Below are positions 10,708 to 19,002 of a stretch of DNA of 64,000 bases, piece by piece (position 1 is the stretch's first letter; every line of letters begins with the position of its first letter). This stretch comes from Gracilimonas sp040117685 (lineage in GTDB: Bacteria; Bacteroidota; Rhodothermia; Balneolales; Balneolaceae). A model generated the notes under the pieces. That model saw only the letters and a program-made list of their open reading frames with translations, did not search any database and was not told the DNA's origin. The position numbers were made by a program, and so were the translations under genes. Location: contig NZ_JBEDYP020000002.1 of the NCBI RefSeq assembly GCF_040117685.2, positions 1 to 64,000 of the forward strand, read 5' to 3'.

Positions 10708-10794
10708 CGGAGAGCGAGGGATTCGAACCCCCGGAGACCGTGAGGCCTCAATGGTTTTCAAGACCACCGCATTCGACCACTCTGCCAGCTCTCC
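10708..10794 (-). tRNA. tRNA-Ser(UGA)
   Basis: An 87-nt tRNA on the minus strand with a 7-bp acceptor stem GGAGAGC/GCTCTCC and discriminator G. It has the long variable arm expected of serine tRNAs, the T-loop GGTTCGAATCC and the anticodon loop CTTGAAA, giving anticodon UGA. No CCA is encoded. Its 5' base (10794) is also the last base of the atpG stop codon, so mature-end processing must occur at the very end of the upstream message. Confidence 0.95.
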
Positions 10795-11690
10795 TAATTT
10801 TCACTCAGTGCTTGCGCACCGGATACAATCTCAGAAATTTCTGTTGTAATCGCACTTTGTCGGGCCTGGTTGTACTCAAGGCGTAAGTCGCGTTCAAGTT
10901 CTTTGGCATTTTCGGTTGCACTGTCCATTGCGGTCATTCGTGCACCCTGCTCCGAAGCATTCGACTCAAGTACGGCTCGCCATAGCTGCATGTTTAAATG
11001 CAAAGGCAACAATCGATCTAATATTGCCTGCGAATTCGGCTCGTAAAGGTAATCAATAGCTTGCTTAGATGCATTATCAGAATCGCTTTTTGTGATATCC
11101 TCTGTATCTATGGGAAGTACCTTCTGAACTTTACGATTCTGTGCAATCACAGACTTAAATTCGTTGTAAGCGATATATACTTCGTCAAAATCGCCATCCA
11201 CAAATTGTGCCGTAGCTGCTTCCATTATTCTTGATGTGGCATCATACTGGATGTCATCAAAAAAGCCGGGTAAGCTGCTAGTTACTTTATATTTTCTCTT
11301 TTTGAAGTGAGCCGTAGCTTTCTTTCCAATGGTAACCAATGATAATGTTTTATTATCCAGATACTTTTGGAAATCGTTGTGCAAACGATTCTCTACTTCT
11401 TTAAAAAGATTATTGTTGAATCCACCGCATAATCCCCGGTCGGATCCCACAACGATAAAAAGTACATTTTTTACTTCTTCGGGTTTACGCATTACCGGAT
11501 TTGTAGCATTGCTGTTTTCAGCAAGCCGCCCTGCAACTTCTTCAATCTTAGATGCATAAGGCCGCGTTTGGGTCATGCGGTCCTGCGCTTTTCTAAGCTT
11601 GGCAGCAGCTACCATTTTCATAGCTTTGGTAATCTGCTGCGTGTTATTTACAGATGATATCCGGTTTCGTATGTCTCGAAGATTCGCCAT
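10794..11690 (-). CDS. atpG: F1 ATP synthase gamma subunit
   Basis: The 298-residue central rotor shaft of F1. The N-terminal helix (RDIRNRISSVNNTQQITKAMKMVAAAKLRKAQ) has the conserved ITKAMKMVA core, the mid-region has DRGLCGGFN, and the C-terminal helix ARMTAMDSATENA is diagnostic. It is the last protein gene of the atpB-E-F-H-A-G series and ends in a TAG that shares a base with tRNA-Ser. The beta and epsilon subunit genes (atpD, atpC) do not follow, as is common in Bacteroidota where they sit at a separate locus. Confidence 0.97.
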   Translation of the reverse strand: MANLRDIRNRISSVNNTQQITKAMKMVAAAKLRKAQDRMTQTRPYASKIEEVAGRLAENSNATNPVMRKPEEVKNVLFIVVGSDRGLCGGFNNNLFKEVENRLHNDFQKYLDNKTLSLVTIGKKATAHFKKRKYKVTSSLPGFFDDIQYDATSRIMEAATAQFVDGDFDEVYIAYNEFKSVIAQNRKVQKVLPIDTEDITKSDSDNASKQAIDYLYEPNSQAILDRLLPLHLNMQLWRAVLESNASEQGARMTAMDSATENAKELERDLRLEYNQARQSAITTEISEIVSGAQALSEN

Positions 11691-11703
11691 CTATGCTAAT
11701 TCT

Positions 11704-13314
11704 TTAGTTGGTTGCTGTAACCTGGTCAATTACGGATTCCGCTACTTCGATAAGCTGGCTGCCAAAAGTGTCATCTAAAACACCGCTTTGTGCCAATTTA
11801 CCCATCTCATCTTCATACTTGATGCCAATGGTTTCCAGATACTGACTTTCGAATTCTTCAATTTGCTCTACAGCAAGTTTATCAAGCAGACCTTCATCAT
11901 TAACTTTCAGAAGTGCGATTTGCTGCTCTACCGGAAGCGGCTGGTACACATCCTGCTTAAGCAGTTCTACCGTACGCTCTCCTTTACGAAGCTGCGCCTG
12001 AGTAGAAGCATCCAGATCAGAACCGAACTTGGCAAAAGCTTCCAGCTCACGATACTGAGCAAGGTCAAGCTTCAGTGTACCTGAAAGTTTCTTCATTGAT
12101 TTTACCTGAGCAGATCCACCTACACGGGATACCGAAGTACCAACATCGATAGCCGGGCGAATACCCTGGTTAAATAAATCCGTATCCAGGAAGATCTGCC
12201 CGTCAGTAATAGAAATTACGTTAGTCGGGATGTAAGCAGATACGTCACCGGCTTGCGTTTCAATAACCGGGAGCGCTGTCAGAGAACCACCGCCTTTTAC
12301 TTTTGGCTTCAGTTCGTCGGGGATGTTATTCATCTCCCCTGCTACTTTATCATCATTAATGATCTTAGCAGCACGCTCCAGAAGTCGGCTATGCAGGTAG
12401 AATACATCACCCGGGTACGCTTCACGGCCCGGAGGACGCTTCAGCAACAGGGAAAGCTCACGGTAAGCTACCGCTTGCTTGGAAAGATCATCATAAATTA
12501 CAAGTGCGTGTCGACCGGTATCGCGGAAGTACTCTCCAATGGTAGCACCGGCAAACGGGGCAATGTAACGCATAGGAGCAGAAACACTGGCCGGAGCAGC
12601 AACAATAGTGGTGTAATCCATAGCACCATTTTCTTCCAATACCTGGCGAATGTTTGCTACCGTAGATCCTTTTTGTCCAACAGCGACATAAATACAATGA
12701 ACAGGTTTGTCAGAATCCTGCGTTGCCTTCTGGTTGATAATGGTATCAACGGCTACAGAAGTCTTTCCGGTTTGGCGGTCACCGATAATCAACTCACGCT
12801 GTCCACGGCCAATCGGAATCAAAGAGTCAATGGATTTCAGTCCGGTTTGAAGAGGTTCCTTTACCGGCTCACGGTAAATTACACCCGGGGCTTTACGTTC
12901 AAGTGGAAGACGGATGGTTTCTCCGCTTACGGCACCTTTACCGTCAATAGGATTACCAAGAGGATCAATCACACGACCAAGCAGGCCTTCACCTACGTTG
13001 ATAGATGCAATATCATTGGTACGTTTAACGGTATGCCCTTCCTGAACAGCACTTGATGCACCGAAGAGTACGATACCAACGTTATCTTCCTCCAGGTTAA
13101 GTACCATTCCGGTTACGGGTTCGCCTTCTTCATTTTTTGAATCCGGCAGTTCAACCAATTCACCGGCCTGCACTTTAGAAAGCCCATACACACGAGCGAT
13201 ACCGTCACCTACTTCAAGTACGGTACCCACATCGTAGGTATCAGCTTCGTTGTCAAAGCCTGATAATTGTTTTCTTAATATGGCTGAAACTTCGTCTGGT
13301 CTGACTTGACTCAT
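11704..13314 (-). CDS. atpA: F1 ATP synthase alpha subunit
   Basis: The 536-residue non-catalytic nucleotide-binding subunit of F1. It shows the Walker A loop GDRQTGKTSVA (near residue 177), VYGLSKVQAGELV in the N-terminal barrel, and the signature PAIDVGTSVSRVGGSAQ near residue 376. Length and order of domains are normal. It lies 13 bp upstream of atpG and 31 bp downstream of atpH, in a same-strand operon. Confidence 0.98.
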   Translation of the reverse strand: MSQVRPDEVSAILRKQLSGFDNEADTYDVGTVLEVGDGIARVYGLSKVQAGELVELPDSKNEEGEPVTGMVLNLEEDNVGIVLFGASSAVQEGHTVKRTNDIASINVGEGLLGRVIDPLGNPIDGKGAVSGETIRLPLERKAPGVIYREPVKEPLQTGLKSIDSLIPIGRGQRELIIGDRQTGKTSVAVDTIINQKATQDSDKPVHCIYVAVGQKGSTVANIRQVLEENGAMDYTTIVAAPASVSAPMRYIAPFAGATIGEYFRDTGRHALVIYDDLSKQAVAYRELSLLLKRPPGREAYPGDVFYLHSRLLERAAKIINDDKVAGEMNNIPDELKPKVKGGGSLTALPVIETQAGDVSAYIPTNVISITDGQIFLDTDLFNQGIRPAIDVGTSVSRVGGSAQVKSMKKLSGTLKLDLAQYRELEAFAKFGSDLDASTQAQLRKGERTVELLKQDVYQPLPVEQQIALLKVNDEGLLDKLAVEQIEEFESQYLETIGIKYEDEMGKLAQSGVLDDTFGSQLIEVAESVIDQVTATN

Positions 13315-13345
13315 TGTAATCTAAGATTAATAAAACTGTTTTAAT

Positions 13346-13894
13346 TTATTCCGTTGCTGTATTCAGGAATACATCTTCAAGCTGTTCCAATTTATGCTTA
13401 ATGGTACCATCAATAACTGTATCAGCTATTTTTACGGCCATACCGCCTTTCAGGTCTTCCTGCACTTTAACTGTGATGTTCACCTTTTTGCCGGTAACAT
13501 CCTCCAGTTTTTTTATAACCTGCTCTTTTTGCTTGTCGTCCATTTTGTTGGCAACAAACACTTCTGCTTCCAGAATACCTGCAAACTCATTGTAGATATC
13601 AATGAAAGCATGAGTGATTTCATCAAGAATATTCTGACGATTTTTACGTGCAATCAGAGTGATAAACTTGTACACCAATTCGCTTACTTTTCCTTCGAAA
13701 AGAGCTTCCAGTGCATTTACCTTTTTATCTGGCTTGATGATCGGGCTCTTCAGGAACAACTGCAGTTCGCGCGAATCCTCGATGGTGTCCTTAATAACCT
13801 GAACATCTTCGAAGGTGCGTTCTACCGCGTCCTGTTCTTTAGCGAGCTCTAAAAGTGCAGTGGCGTAACGGCGTGCCGCTTTAGATACCAGCAT
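13346..13894 (-). CDS. atpH: F1 ATP synthase delta subunit
   Basis: The 182-residue OSCP-type stator subunit that links F1 to the b-subunit stalk. The N-terminal AARRYATALLELAKEQ and the C-terminal DLKGGMAVKIADTVIDGTIKHKLEQL are the family signatures. It starts 10 bp after atpF and is followed by atpA. Confidence 0.95.
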   Translation of the reverse strand: MLVSKAARRYATALLELAKEQDAVERTFEDVQVIKDTIEDSRELQLFLKSPIIKPDKKVNALEALFEGKVSELVYKFITLIARKNRQNILDEITHAFIDIYNEFAGILEAEVFVANKMDDKQKEQVIKKLEDVTGKKVNITVKVQEDLKGGMAVKIADTVIDGTIKHKLEQLEDVFLNTATE

Positions 13895-13904
13895 TTATAA
13901 TTGG

Positions 13905-14429
13905 TTAATTTTTCGGAAGGTCGGATAGAAAACTATCCACCAGCTTGTTATTCTTTTCAGTATCAAGCTCTGAGTCGATGATGATAGAAGCAGATTTTAC
14001 GGCAAGTTTTGCCACTTCTTCTCTCAATTCCACCAAAGCTTGTTTCTTTTCTTGCTCAATAGAAGTTCTGGCCTGCTCAATCATCTGATCGGCCTCTTCT
14101 TTCGCTTTCTTGATGCGTTCGGAGCGAATTAATTCCGCCTCTTCAGCAGCTTCTTTACGAATCTGCTGTGCTTTTACTTCAGCTTCCCGAAGAGCTTTCT
14201 CGTTATCCTTAGAGATTTGCTCGGCTTTCGCCAGGGCTTTCTCTGCAGACTCCAAGGAGTCTTTAATTTTAGACTCTCGCTCTTCAAGCGCTTTCATAAT
14301 AGGGGGTACTGCATATTTTGACATCAACAGGATGAAAACAACCATAGTGATGGCAATCCACCAGGCAAACCCGGTGTTAAATGAGAGTAACCCCCCTCCG
14401 CCTGCTAAAAGTAGCATAGAGTTTATCAC
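13905..14429 (-). CDS. atpF: F0 ATP synthase b subunit
   Basis: A 174-residue peripheral stalk protein. One transmembrane helix (WWIAITMVVFILLMSKYAV, about residues 23-41) is followed by a long charged coiled coil rich in Ala, Glu and Lys. The start drawn is a GTG four codons before an ATG at 14417; either is possible. It lies 4 bp downstream of atpE. Confidence 0.93.
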   Translation of the reverse strand: MINSMLLLAGGGGLLSFNTGFAWWIAITMVVFILLMSKYAVPPIMKALEERESKIKDSLESAEKALAKAEQISKDNEKALREAEVKAQQIRKEAAEEAELIRSERIKKAKEEADQMIEQARTSIEQEKKQALVELREEVAKLAVKSASIIIDSELDTEKNNKLVDSFLSDLPKN

Positions 14430-14433
14430 GGTA

Positions 14434-14649
14434 TTAACCCAAGAAGATGATCAGTGCACAAATAACCGCACAGAAGAGAGCAACACCCTCAATAAATACT
14501 GCCGTTAAAAGCATAGCACCTCGGATATCTCCGGAAGCTTCAGGCTGACGTGCAATACTTTCTGTGGCGGCTTTACCGATCATTCCGATACCAAGTCCGG
14601 CACCAATTGCTACGATTCCTGCTCCAATACCTGCTGCTAAAAGTCCCAT
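14434..14649 (-). CDS. atpE: F0 ATP synthase c subunit
   Basis: A 71-residue, two-helix proteolipid that forms the membrane rotor ring. The first helix is glycine-rich (GIGAGIVAIGAGLGIGM), the polar loop is ARQPEASG, and the ion-carrying carboxylate is Glu54 in FIEGVALF. The residues after Glu54 lack the Ser/Thr pair typical of sodium-binding rings, so proton coupling is the better guess. It lies between atpB and atpF. Confidence 0.96.
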   Translation of the reverse strand: MGLLAAGIGAGIVAIGAGLGIGMIGKAATESIARQPEASGDIRGAMLLTAVFIEGVALFCAVICALIIFLG

Positions 14650-14691
14650 ATTTCTTTTGTTTTGTTTTAGTTGATTATGGTTTTTTTAAGT

Positions 14692-15765
14692 TCAATTTGC
14701 TTGTTCAGCAATATGCTCTGCGTGATATCCTTCCTCATCATGCGCATGATCTTCGGCAGCCATACCAATAAATACGGCTGAAAGAATGGTAAATACATAC
14801 GCCTGCAGCAAGGCCACAAAAGCCTTTAGAAAATACAATGCTGCGGTCAGAGGTACGGATAACAGACCTGCCATCCCATAGGCCCCACCAGGGCCAAAGA
14901 GATCAGCAAAAATGAAGATCAACCCGAGAATCGCGATAATCATCATCTTTCCTGATAACATGTTGGCAAAAAGTCGAATTGCGAGAGCGAAAGGCTTGGT
15001 AAACAATCCAAGAATTTCGACCGGCGTTAAAATTAAACGCGTCCAGCCCGGCACGCCCGGAAACCAGAATACGTGTGCCCAGTGATCTTTGGTTCCACTG
15101 AACTGGGTAATAAAAAAGGTAATGGTTGCCAGAGTAGCTGTTACGGTTAAATCAGCTGTTGCGGTTGCCGCCCACGGTAACAAGCCAAACAGGTTCATAA
15201 AGGCAATCCCCATAAAAATGGAGAACAGGTATGGCACGTACTTTTTGTATTTGTCGTCACGAATATTGTCTTTGGCAATATTATCACGAACAAATTCAAA
15301 AAGGATTTCAAAAATATTCTGGAAGCTTCCTTTAGGTTCGGTATCCCGCCCTATTCCCTTTTTATACTTCCGCGCCATAGAAATGGTAATCCAAAGTACA
15401 AGCAACACACTTATCCAAAAGTACATAAGGTGAGAAGTAATAGAGAAATCGACCTTAATACTCCCGCCATTGGCCGGAACAATTGCACCGGCTTCAGACA
15501 TCATAAACTCATCAGCAGCTTCGGCTTTTTTGGTTGAGCTATAAAAACTTAATTGTGACTCGCCGGATGCATCTTCCCAATAAAAAATGCGGGGCAGATA
15601 GACTTTACCAAATGGCGTCTTAAAATAATCGTGATCAAGAACGGTACCCATTACATCGATTATCGGCTCATCACTACCTTCCGCCTGGTCGGCCGCAAAA
15701 GTGTTTGAGGTGCTAATACTTAAAAATAAAAGAGTTAAGAAAACTCGACGCAGGGTTTGAATCAT
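14692..15765 (-). CDS. atpB: F0 ATP synthase a subunit (long form)
   Basis: The 357-residue stator channel subunit. It carries a cleavable signal-like N-terminus (TLLFLSISTSNTFAAD) and an N-terminal periplasmic extension, the long form seen in Bacteroidota. The body has several membrane helices with the essential arginine in FALAIRLFANMLSGK near residue 270 and a C-terminal FLKAFVALLQAYVFTILSA. The tail is unusually His/Glu-rich (EDHAHDEEGYHAEH). Six bases separate it from the upstream small membrane protein gene. Confidence 0.95.
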   Translation of the reverse strand: MIQTLRRVFLTLLFLSISTSNTFAADQAEGSDEPIIDVMGTVLDHDYFKTPFGKVYLPRIFYWEDASGESQLSFYSSTKKAEAADEFMMSEAGAIVPANGGSIKVDFSITSHLMYFWISVLLVLWITISMARKYKKGIGRDTEPKGSFQNIFEILFEFVRDNIAKDNIRDDKYKKYVPYLFSIFMGIAFMNLFGLLPWAATATADLTVTATLATITFFITQFSGTKDHWAHVFWFPGVPGWTRLILTPVEILGLFTKPFALAIRLFANMLSGKMMIIAILGLIFIFADLFGPGGAYGMAGLLSVPLTAALYFLKAFVALLQAYVFTILSAVFIGMAAEDHAHDEEGYHAEHIAEQAN

Positions 15766-15770
15766 TGTCT

Positions 15771-16157
15771 TTAACTGCCGCTCTTTTGAAGAATTTTGTT
15801 AATAAAAATCATTTCCGTTACAGATTGGCAAAGATAGGAAATTATGAAACTAACTGTAAAGTAGATTTCATCAATTTTTGTTACTCCAAGCAAAATTCCG
15901 AACAAAATGAGCACTAACAGAAAGCGGATGGCTGTAGAGAAGAAAAATATTTTAATAAAGGTAGAGGTTTTGGTCTCTCTGAAGGTGTCAAATATCCATG
16001 CGCTGCTGATCACAAACACGGAGCTGAGCATAGAACCGGTTAACACGGCTACCCCTTCCGTTTCCCCTACCGCAAAGAAGCCACCTGAAACCAAAATCAG
16101 AAATGCCGAAACCAGTGAAGTGCTTTTTACGACACTCCGGCCATTATTTTCTATCAT
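15771..16157 (-). CDS. Small membrane protein of the atp operon (AtpI-like)
   Basis: A 128-residue protein with four predicted membrane segments, placed directly before atpB and overlapping the preceding AtpZ-like gene by 14 bp. Position, size and the four-helix pattern fit the ATP synthase I/AtpI group, thought to help assemble the c-ring or import magnesium. Sequence conservation in this group is weak, so the assignment rests mainly on context. Confidence 0.65.
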   Translation of the reverse strand: MIENNGRSVVKSTSLVSAFLILVSGGFFAVGETEGVAVLTGSMLSSVFVISSAWIFDTFRETKTSTFIKIFFFSTAIRFLLVLILFGILLGVTKIDEIYFTVSFIISYLCQSVTEMIFINKILQKSGS

Positions 16158-16371
16158 TATCCTGTTGATTTAGCTTTTTAGCTATTCGTGCAATCATCAA
16201 CCCGAAGTTAACCATACCAACCAATACCCCGGTTAAAGTAAGCCAGGGCGTCAGTTCAAAATATTGGTCAAGGTAATACCCGCCTACTATGGGCAGCGCC
16301 ATGGAAACGGCAATTTCTAACCCAAGGCCTACATATTCAGCGTATTTGTCGGGCAGCAGGTTGTGAAGCAA
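16144..16371 (-). CDS. AtpZ/AtpI-family small membrane protein
   Basis: A 75-residue protein with two membrane helices. The motif IVGGYYLDQYF followed by WLTLTGVLVGMVNFGLMI matches the AtpZ family (Pfam AtpZ, formerly F0F1-ATPase_gene_1), which accompanies atp operons. The start appears to be TTG, since no ATG occurs before the first helix. It lies 12 bp downstream of the bactofilin gene. Confidence 0.8.
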   Translation of the reverse strand: MLHNLLPDKYAEYVGLGLEIAVSMALPIVGGYYLDQYFELTPWLTLTGVLVGMVNFGLMIARIAKKLNQQDNDRK

Positions 16372-16383
16372 TTATTTAGCAGT

Positions 16384-16821
16384 TCAGGATTTAACTTTAG
16401 TATCGCCGGCGTAATCAGCATCACTTTTTTGGGAAAGCGATTTGGCATCAGATCCCATACGGCAGGAGCCGTTAATCTGAGCACCTTCTTCTACAATCAG
16501 GGTTTTGGTGTAGATGTTTCCGTCAATAATGGCACTCTCTCTCAGGGTAAGCTTATTCGATACTTTTACTTCTCCTTCTACCCGGCCGGCAATGTCTGCA
16601 TCGGAAGAAGTGATATTTCCGATAATCTTACCATTCCCGGTTACAATTAATTTTCCTTTTGAAACCGCTTCCCCATCAATGACTCCGGCTATGCGAATGT
16701 CGGTCTGAGAATTGAGATCTCCTTTCAGCTTGGTGCCCTCACTCAGGATGTTAACCGCCGGTGAGTGGTTCGAATTCTCAGAAACGTTATTAGTACTTGT
16801 AGATTTTTTTGAATTTAGCAT
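16384..16821 (-). CDS. Bactofilin (polymer-forming cytoskeletal protein)
   Basis: A 145-residue protein with a disordered N-terminus (residues 1-25) and a right-handed beta-helix core of short repeats: ILSEGTKLKGDL, IRIAGVIDGEAVSKGKLIV, GKIIGNI, ADIAGRVEGEVKVSNKLTL. This is the DUF583/bactofilin pattern. Bactofilins form nucleotide-free filaments that localise peptidoglycan enzymes. The gene lies 9 bp downstream of an M23 endopeptidase gene, the partner arrangement known from other bacteria for cell-shape control. Confidence 0.93.
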   Translation of the reverse strand: MLNSKKSTSTNNVSENSNHSPAVNILSEGTKLKGDLNSQTDIRIAGVIDGEAVSKGKLIVTGNGKIIGNITSSDADIAGRVEGEVKVSNKLTLRESAIIDGNIYTKTLIVEEGAQINGSCRMGSDAKSLSQKSDADYAGDTKVKS

Positions 16822-16830
16822 AACTCGATT

Positions 16831-17688
16831 TTATTTGATTAAATAGACTTCCGGATTTTGAGGTACCCCATTTTTCCAAATTTCAAAATGGAGATGCGGC
16901 CCTGTGCTTAATACCCCGGCATTTCCAATTTCGCCAAGAATATCACCTTTTAAAACAAGGTCGCCTTCCTTCTTATTTAATTTAGAAAGGTGCTTATACG
17001 TTGTAACCACACCTTCGCTGTGTTGCACGGATATTACATATCCATTGTTAATTGTCCAACTACTATTAAAAACAGATCCATCAGCAATGTTTATGACAGG
17101 TTCGTTGTTTTTTGTGGCGATGTCTAAGCCATAATGTTCATCATCGGGTAAATAACCCCGGGTTAATGACCCCTGAACCGGATACTTGGCCGGGAAATCC
17201 GGTGCTGTTTTAGAAACATTGGAAAATAAGACTTCATTCTGGCTGAGCCGGTTGAATTGTCCGGCTTCATCAAAGTTTATAAAATCAGAATTCTGAAAAG
17301 GATCGTTGGGGTCAAACAAATTATCAAAGCGCTCATCCATCGCCAATGTGGTGTCAATACTCAGCCGTATGATGTTCTTCATTTCCCGAAGCTGCAAGTC
17401 GCGCTGACGAAGAGAATCTTCCAGAGCAATGGCTTTTTCGGTTACTTCCAAAATCTGAGCCCGGATTTCAGCATCATCGGTACTGTATAACAGCCCTCCC
17501 AGTGGAGTCAACATAAATACAAGCGCTACAAAAATAGCAAACACAGTGGATATTCCCAGTATCATACCAAACAAACCGTTAGGATACACCTTATAGGAAT
17601 TATCCTCATCGGGCTTGGAGTCATCCAGCAAAATGACCGTGATTTTCTTCTGTCGCTGTTCAAATAATTTTTTAAGCAGATCTATCAT
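16831..17688 (-). CDS. M23-family peptidoglycan endopeptidase, membrane-anchored
   Basis: A 285-residue protein with one N-terminal transmembrane helix (about residues 36-60), a coiled-coil linker (AQILEVTEKAIALEDSLRQR), and a C-terminal LytM/M23 domain. The zinc ligands are visible as HYGLDIA (near residue 185) and GPHLHFEIW (near residue 264). It should cut peptide cross-links in the periplasm. Coupling with the downstream bactofilin gene suggests that bactofilin positions it. Confidence 0.92.
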   Translation of the reverse strand: MIDLLKKLFEQRQKKITVILLDDSKPDEDNSYKVYPNGLFGMILGISTVFAIFVALVFMLTPLGGLLYSTDDAEIRAQILEVTEKAIALEDSLRQRDLQLREMKNIIRLSIDTTLAMDERFDNLFDPNDPFQNSDFINFDEAGQFNRLSQNEVLFSNVSKTAPDFPAKYPVQGSLTRGYLPDDEHYGLDIATKNNEPVINIADGSVFNSSWTINNGYVISVQHSEGVVTTYKHLSKLNKKEGDLVLKGDILGEIGNAGVLSTGPHLHFEIWKNGVPQNPEVYLIK

Positions 17689-17718
17689 TGCTTTCCAAGT
17701 TACTACAATACAATTTAT

Positions 17719-18987
17719 TTATTGAACAGAAATTTCTTTCAGAATTTCAGCTAGTTTACCGGTCATCTTCTTACGGTTATAGGAGTCCACTACCTCTTCA
17801 GAATGTTCCGGCCAGGTGGATTTATCGTAACAGTCAACAATGGTTGACAGCTCATCGGTAATCTCAGCTATATCGTAGGGATCCGCAATAAATGCCTTAC
17901 CATATTTTTCCAGCATCGTTTTTGCACTTCCATCGGGAACAAGACCCAGAATAGGTTTCCTTGTTGCAAAGTATTCACTGGTTTTTCCAAGTGAAATGAT
18001 TTCCGGATTCTTTTTCTGGCCTATATTCAGCCACAGTACATCCGCATTCATCAGGTTTTTTACGGCCAGATCATGATCCACGTAGCCAAAATCCAACACT
18101 ATTGATGTCAGATCCAATTCATGAATTACTTTCCAGTGCCTGGAATTCAATCCCCCCTGAAACTGAAGCTCTATCTTTTCTTTGAGTTCCGGATTACGTT
18201 CCACCAATCTATAAACCGCCTTCAGAAAAGAATCCGGTGTACTTTCCGGATAAAAGGTGCCACTGTACAAAAATTTAAGTTTCCGGGGTGAACCTGATGC
18301 CGCCTCACCGGCTGACTCAAAATCTTCCGGATCATACCCATGCCCTATTACTTCCACATCTTTTAATACTCTTGACCGGATGCTTTCGGCAATTTCATCG
18401 TTAATAGTAAGAAGAGCATTTGCCTTGGTGAGAGTATCAACTTCCAGCTGCTCCATCTTTTTTTTATGTAAGGCTGTTGGGTACTTAATCAGGTGGCTTT
18501 CTACCCAATCATCCCTCAGATCCATAACAACGGGTATACCTGTCTTTTCCTTCAGCCTTTGAGCCAGCATTAAATTACTGTGGGGAGGTCCGCTTGCAAA
18601 AACGGCATCAATGTTCTTCTCTTTAACCAATTTCAGAGCTTTCTCCAGTCCGGGTTCAATCCAGCTTTTCTTGTTATCGGGAATGAAGAAAAAGGTAGAA
18701 AACCAGCGTAAAATTTTAGCGATCGTTCCGGGGACCTTTACTTCCCTGGGACTTTGACCGGTTCTGTGAAACGGGGTGTTTGCCTCTACTCTGTGTACCT
18801 CAAGATTTAGAGTCTCAACTTCCCGTTGAAGGGATTCGTCAAAGGTGTGATAGGCTCCCGGTTCCGGACATAATACAATCGGGTTCCAGCCAAAATCTCT
18901 CAGGTATTTAGCAAACTTTAGAGGACGCTGAACTCCACTCCCCCCCATCGGAGGGAAATAATAGACAATGAATAGTACGTTTTTCAT
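17719..18987 (-). CDS. Glycosyltransferase (GT4-like)
   Basis: A 422-residue GT-B enzyme. The N-terminal FVYYFPPMGGSGVQRPLKFAKYL-type opening (seen here as YYFPPMGGSGVQR) is typical of GT4 proteins, followed by FASGPPHSNLMLAQRL. The C-terminal half has FLYSGTFYPES and DFGYVDHDLAVKNLMNADVL, with EYFATRKPILGL as the donor-binding end. An in-frame TTG lies three codons upstream; the ATG at 18987 is preferred. It is 15 bp downstream of guaB and 30 bp upstream of the M23 gene. Substrate unknown; a cell-envelope glycan is likely. Confidence 0.85.
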   Translation of the reverse strand: MKNVLFIVYYFPPMGGSGVQRPLKFAKYLRDFGWNPIVLCPEPGAYHTFDESLQREVETLNLEVHRVEANTPFHRTGQSPREVKVPGTIAKILRWFSTFFFIPDNKKSWIEPGLEKALKLVKEKNIDAVFASGPPHSNLMLAQRLKEKTGIPVVMDLRDDWVESHLIKYPTALHKKKMEQLEVDTLTKANALLTINDEIAESIRSRVLKDVEVIGHGYDPEDFESAGEAASGSPRKLKFLYSGTFYPESTPDSFLKAVYRLVERNPELKEKIELQFQGGLNSRHWKVIHELDLTSIVLDFGYVDHDLAVKNLMNADVLWLNIGQKKNPEIISLGKTSEYFATRKPILGLVPDGSAKTMLEKYGKAFIADPYDIAEITDELSTIVDCYDKSTWPEHSEEVVDSYNRKKMTGKLAEILKEISVQ

Positions 18988-19002
18988 CCCGGGCAAGGCC
19001 GA

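Noticed and set aside
12253..13056. 267-aa plus-strand frame
   Set aside because: Lies wholly antisense to atpA, which is certain; its composition is that of a shadow frame.
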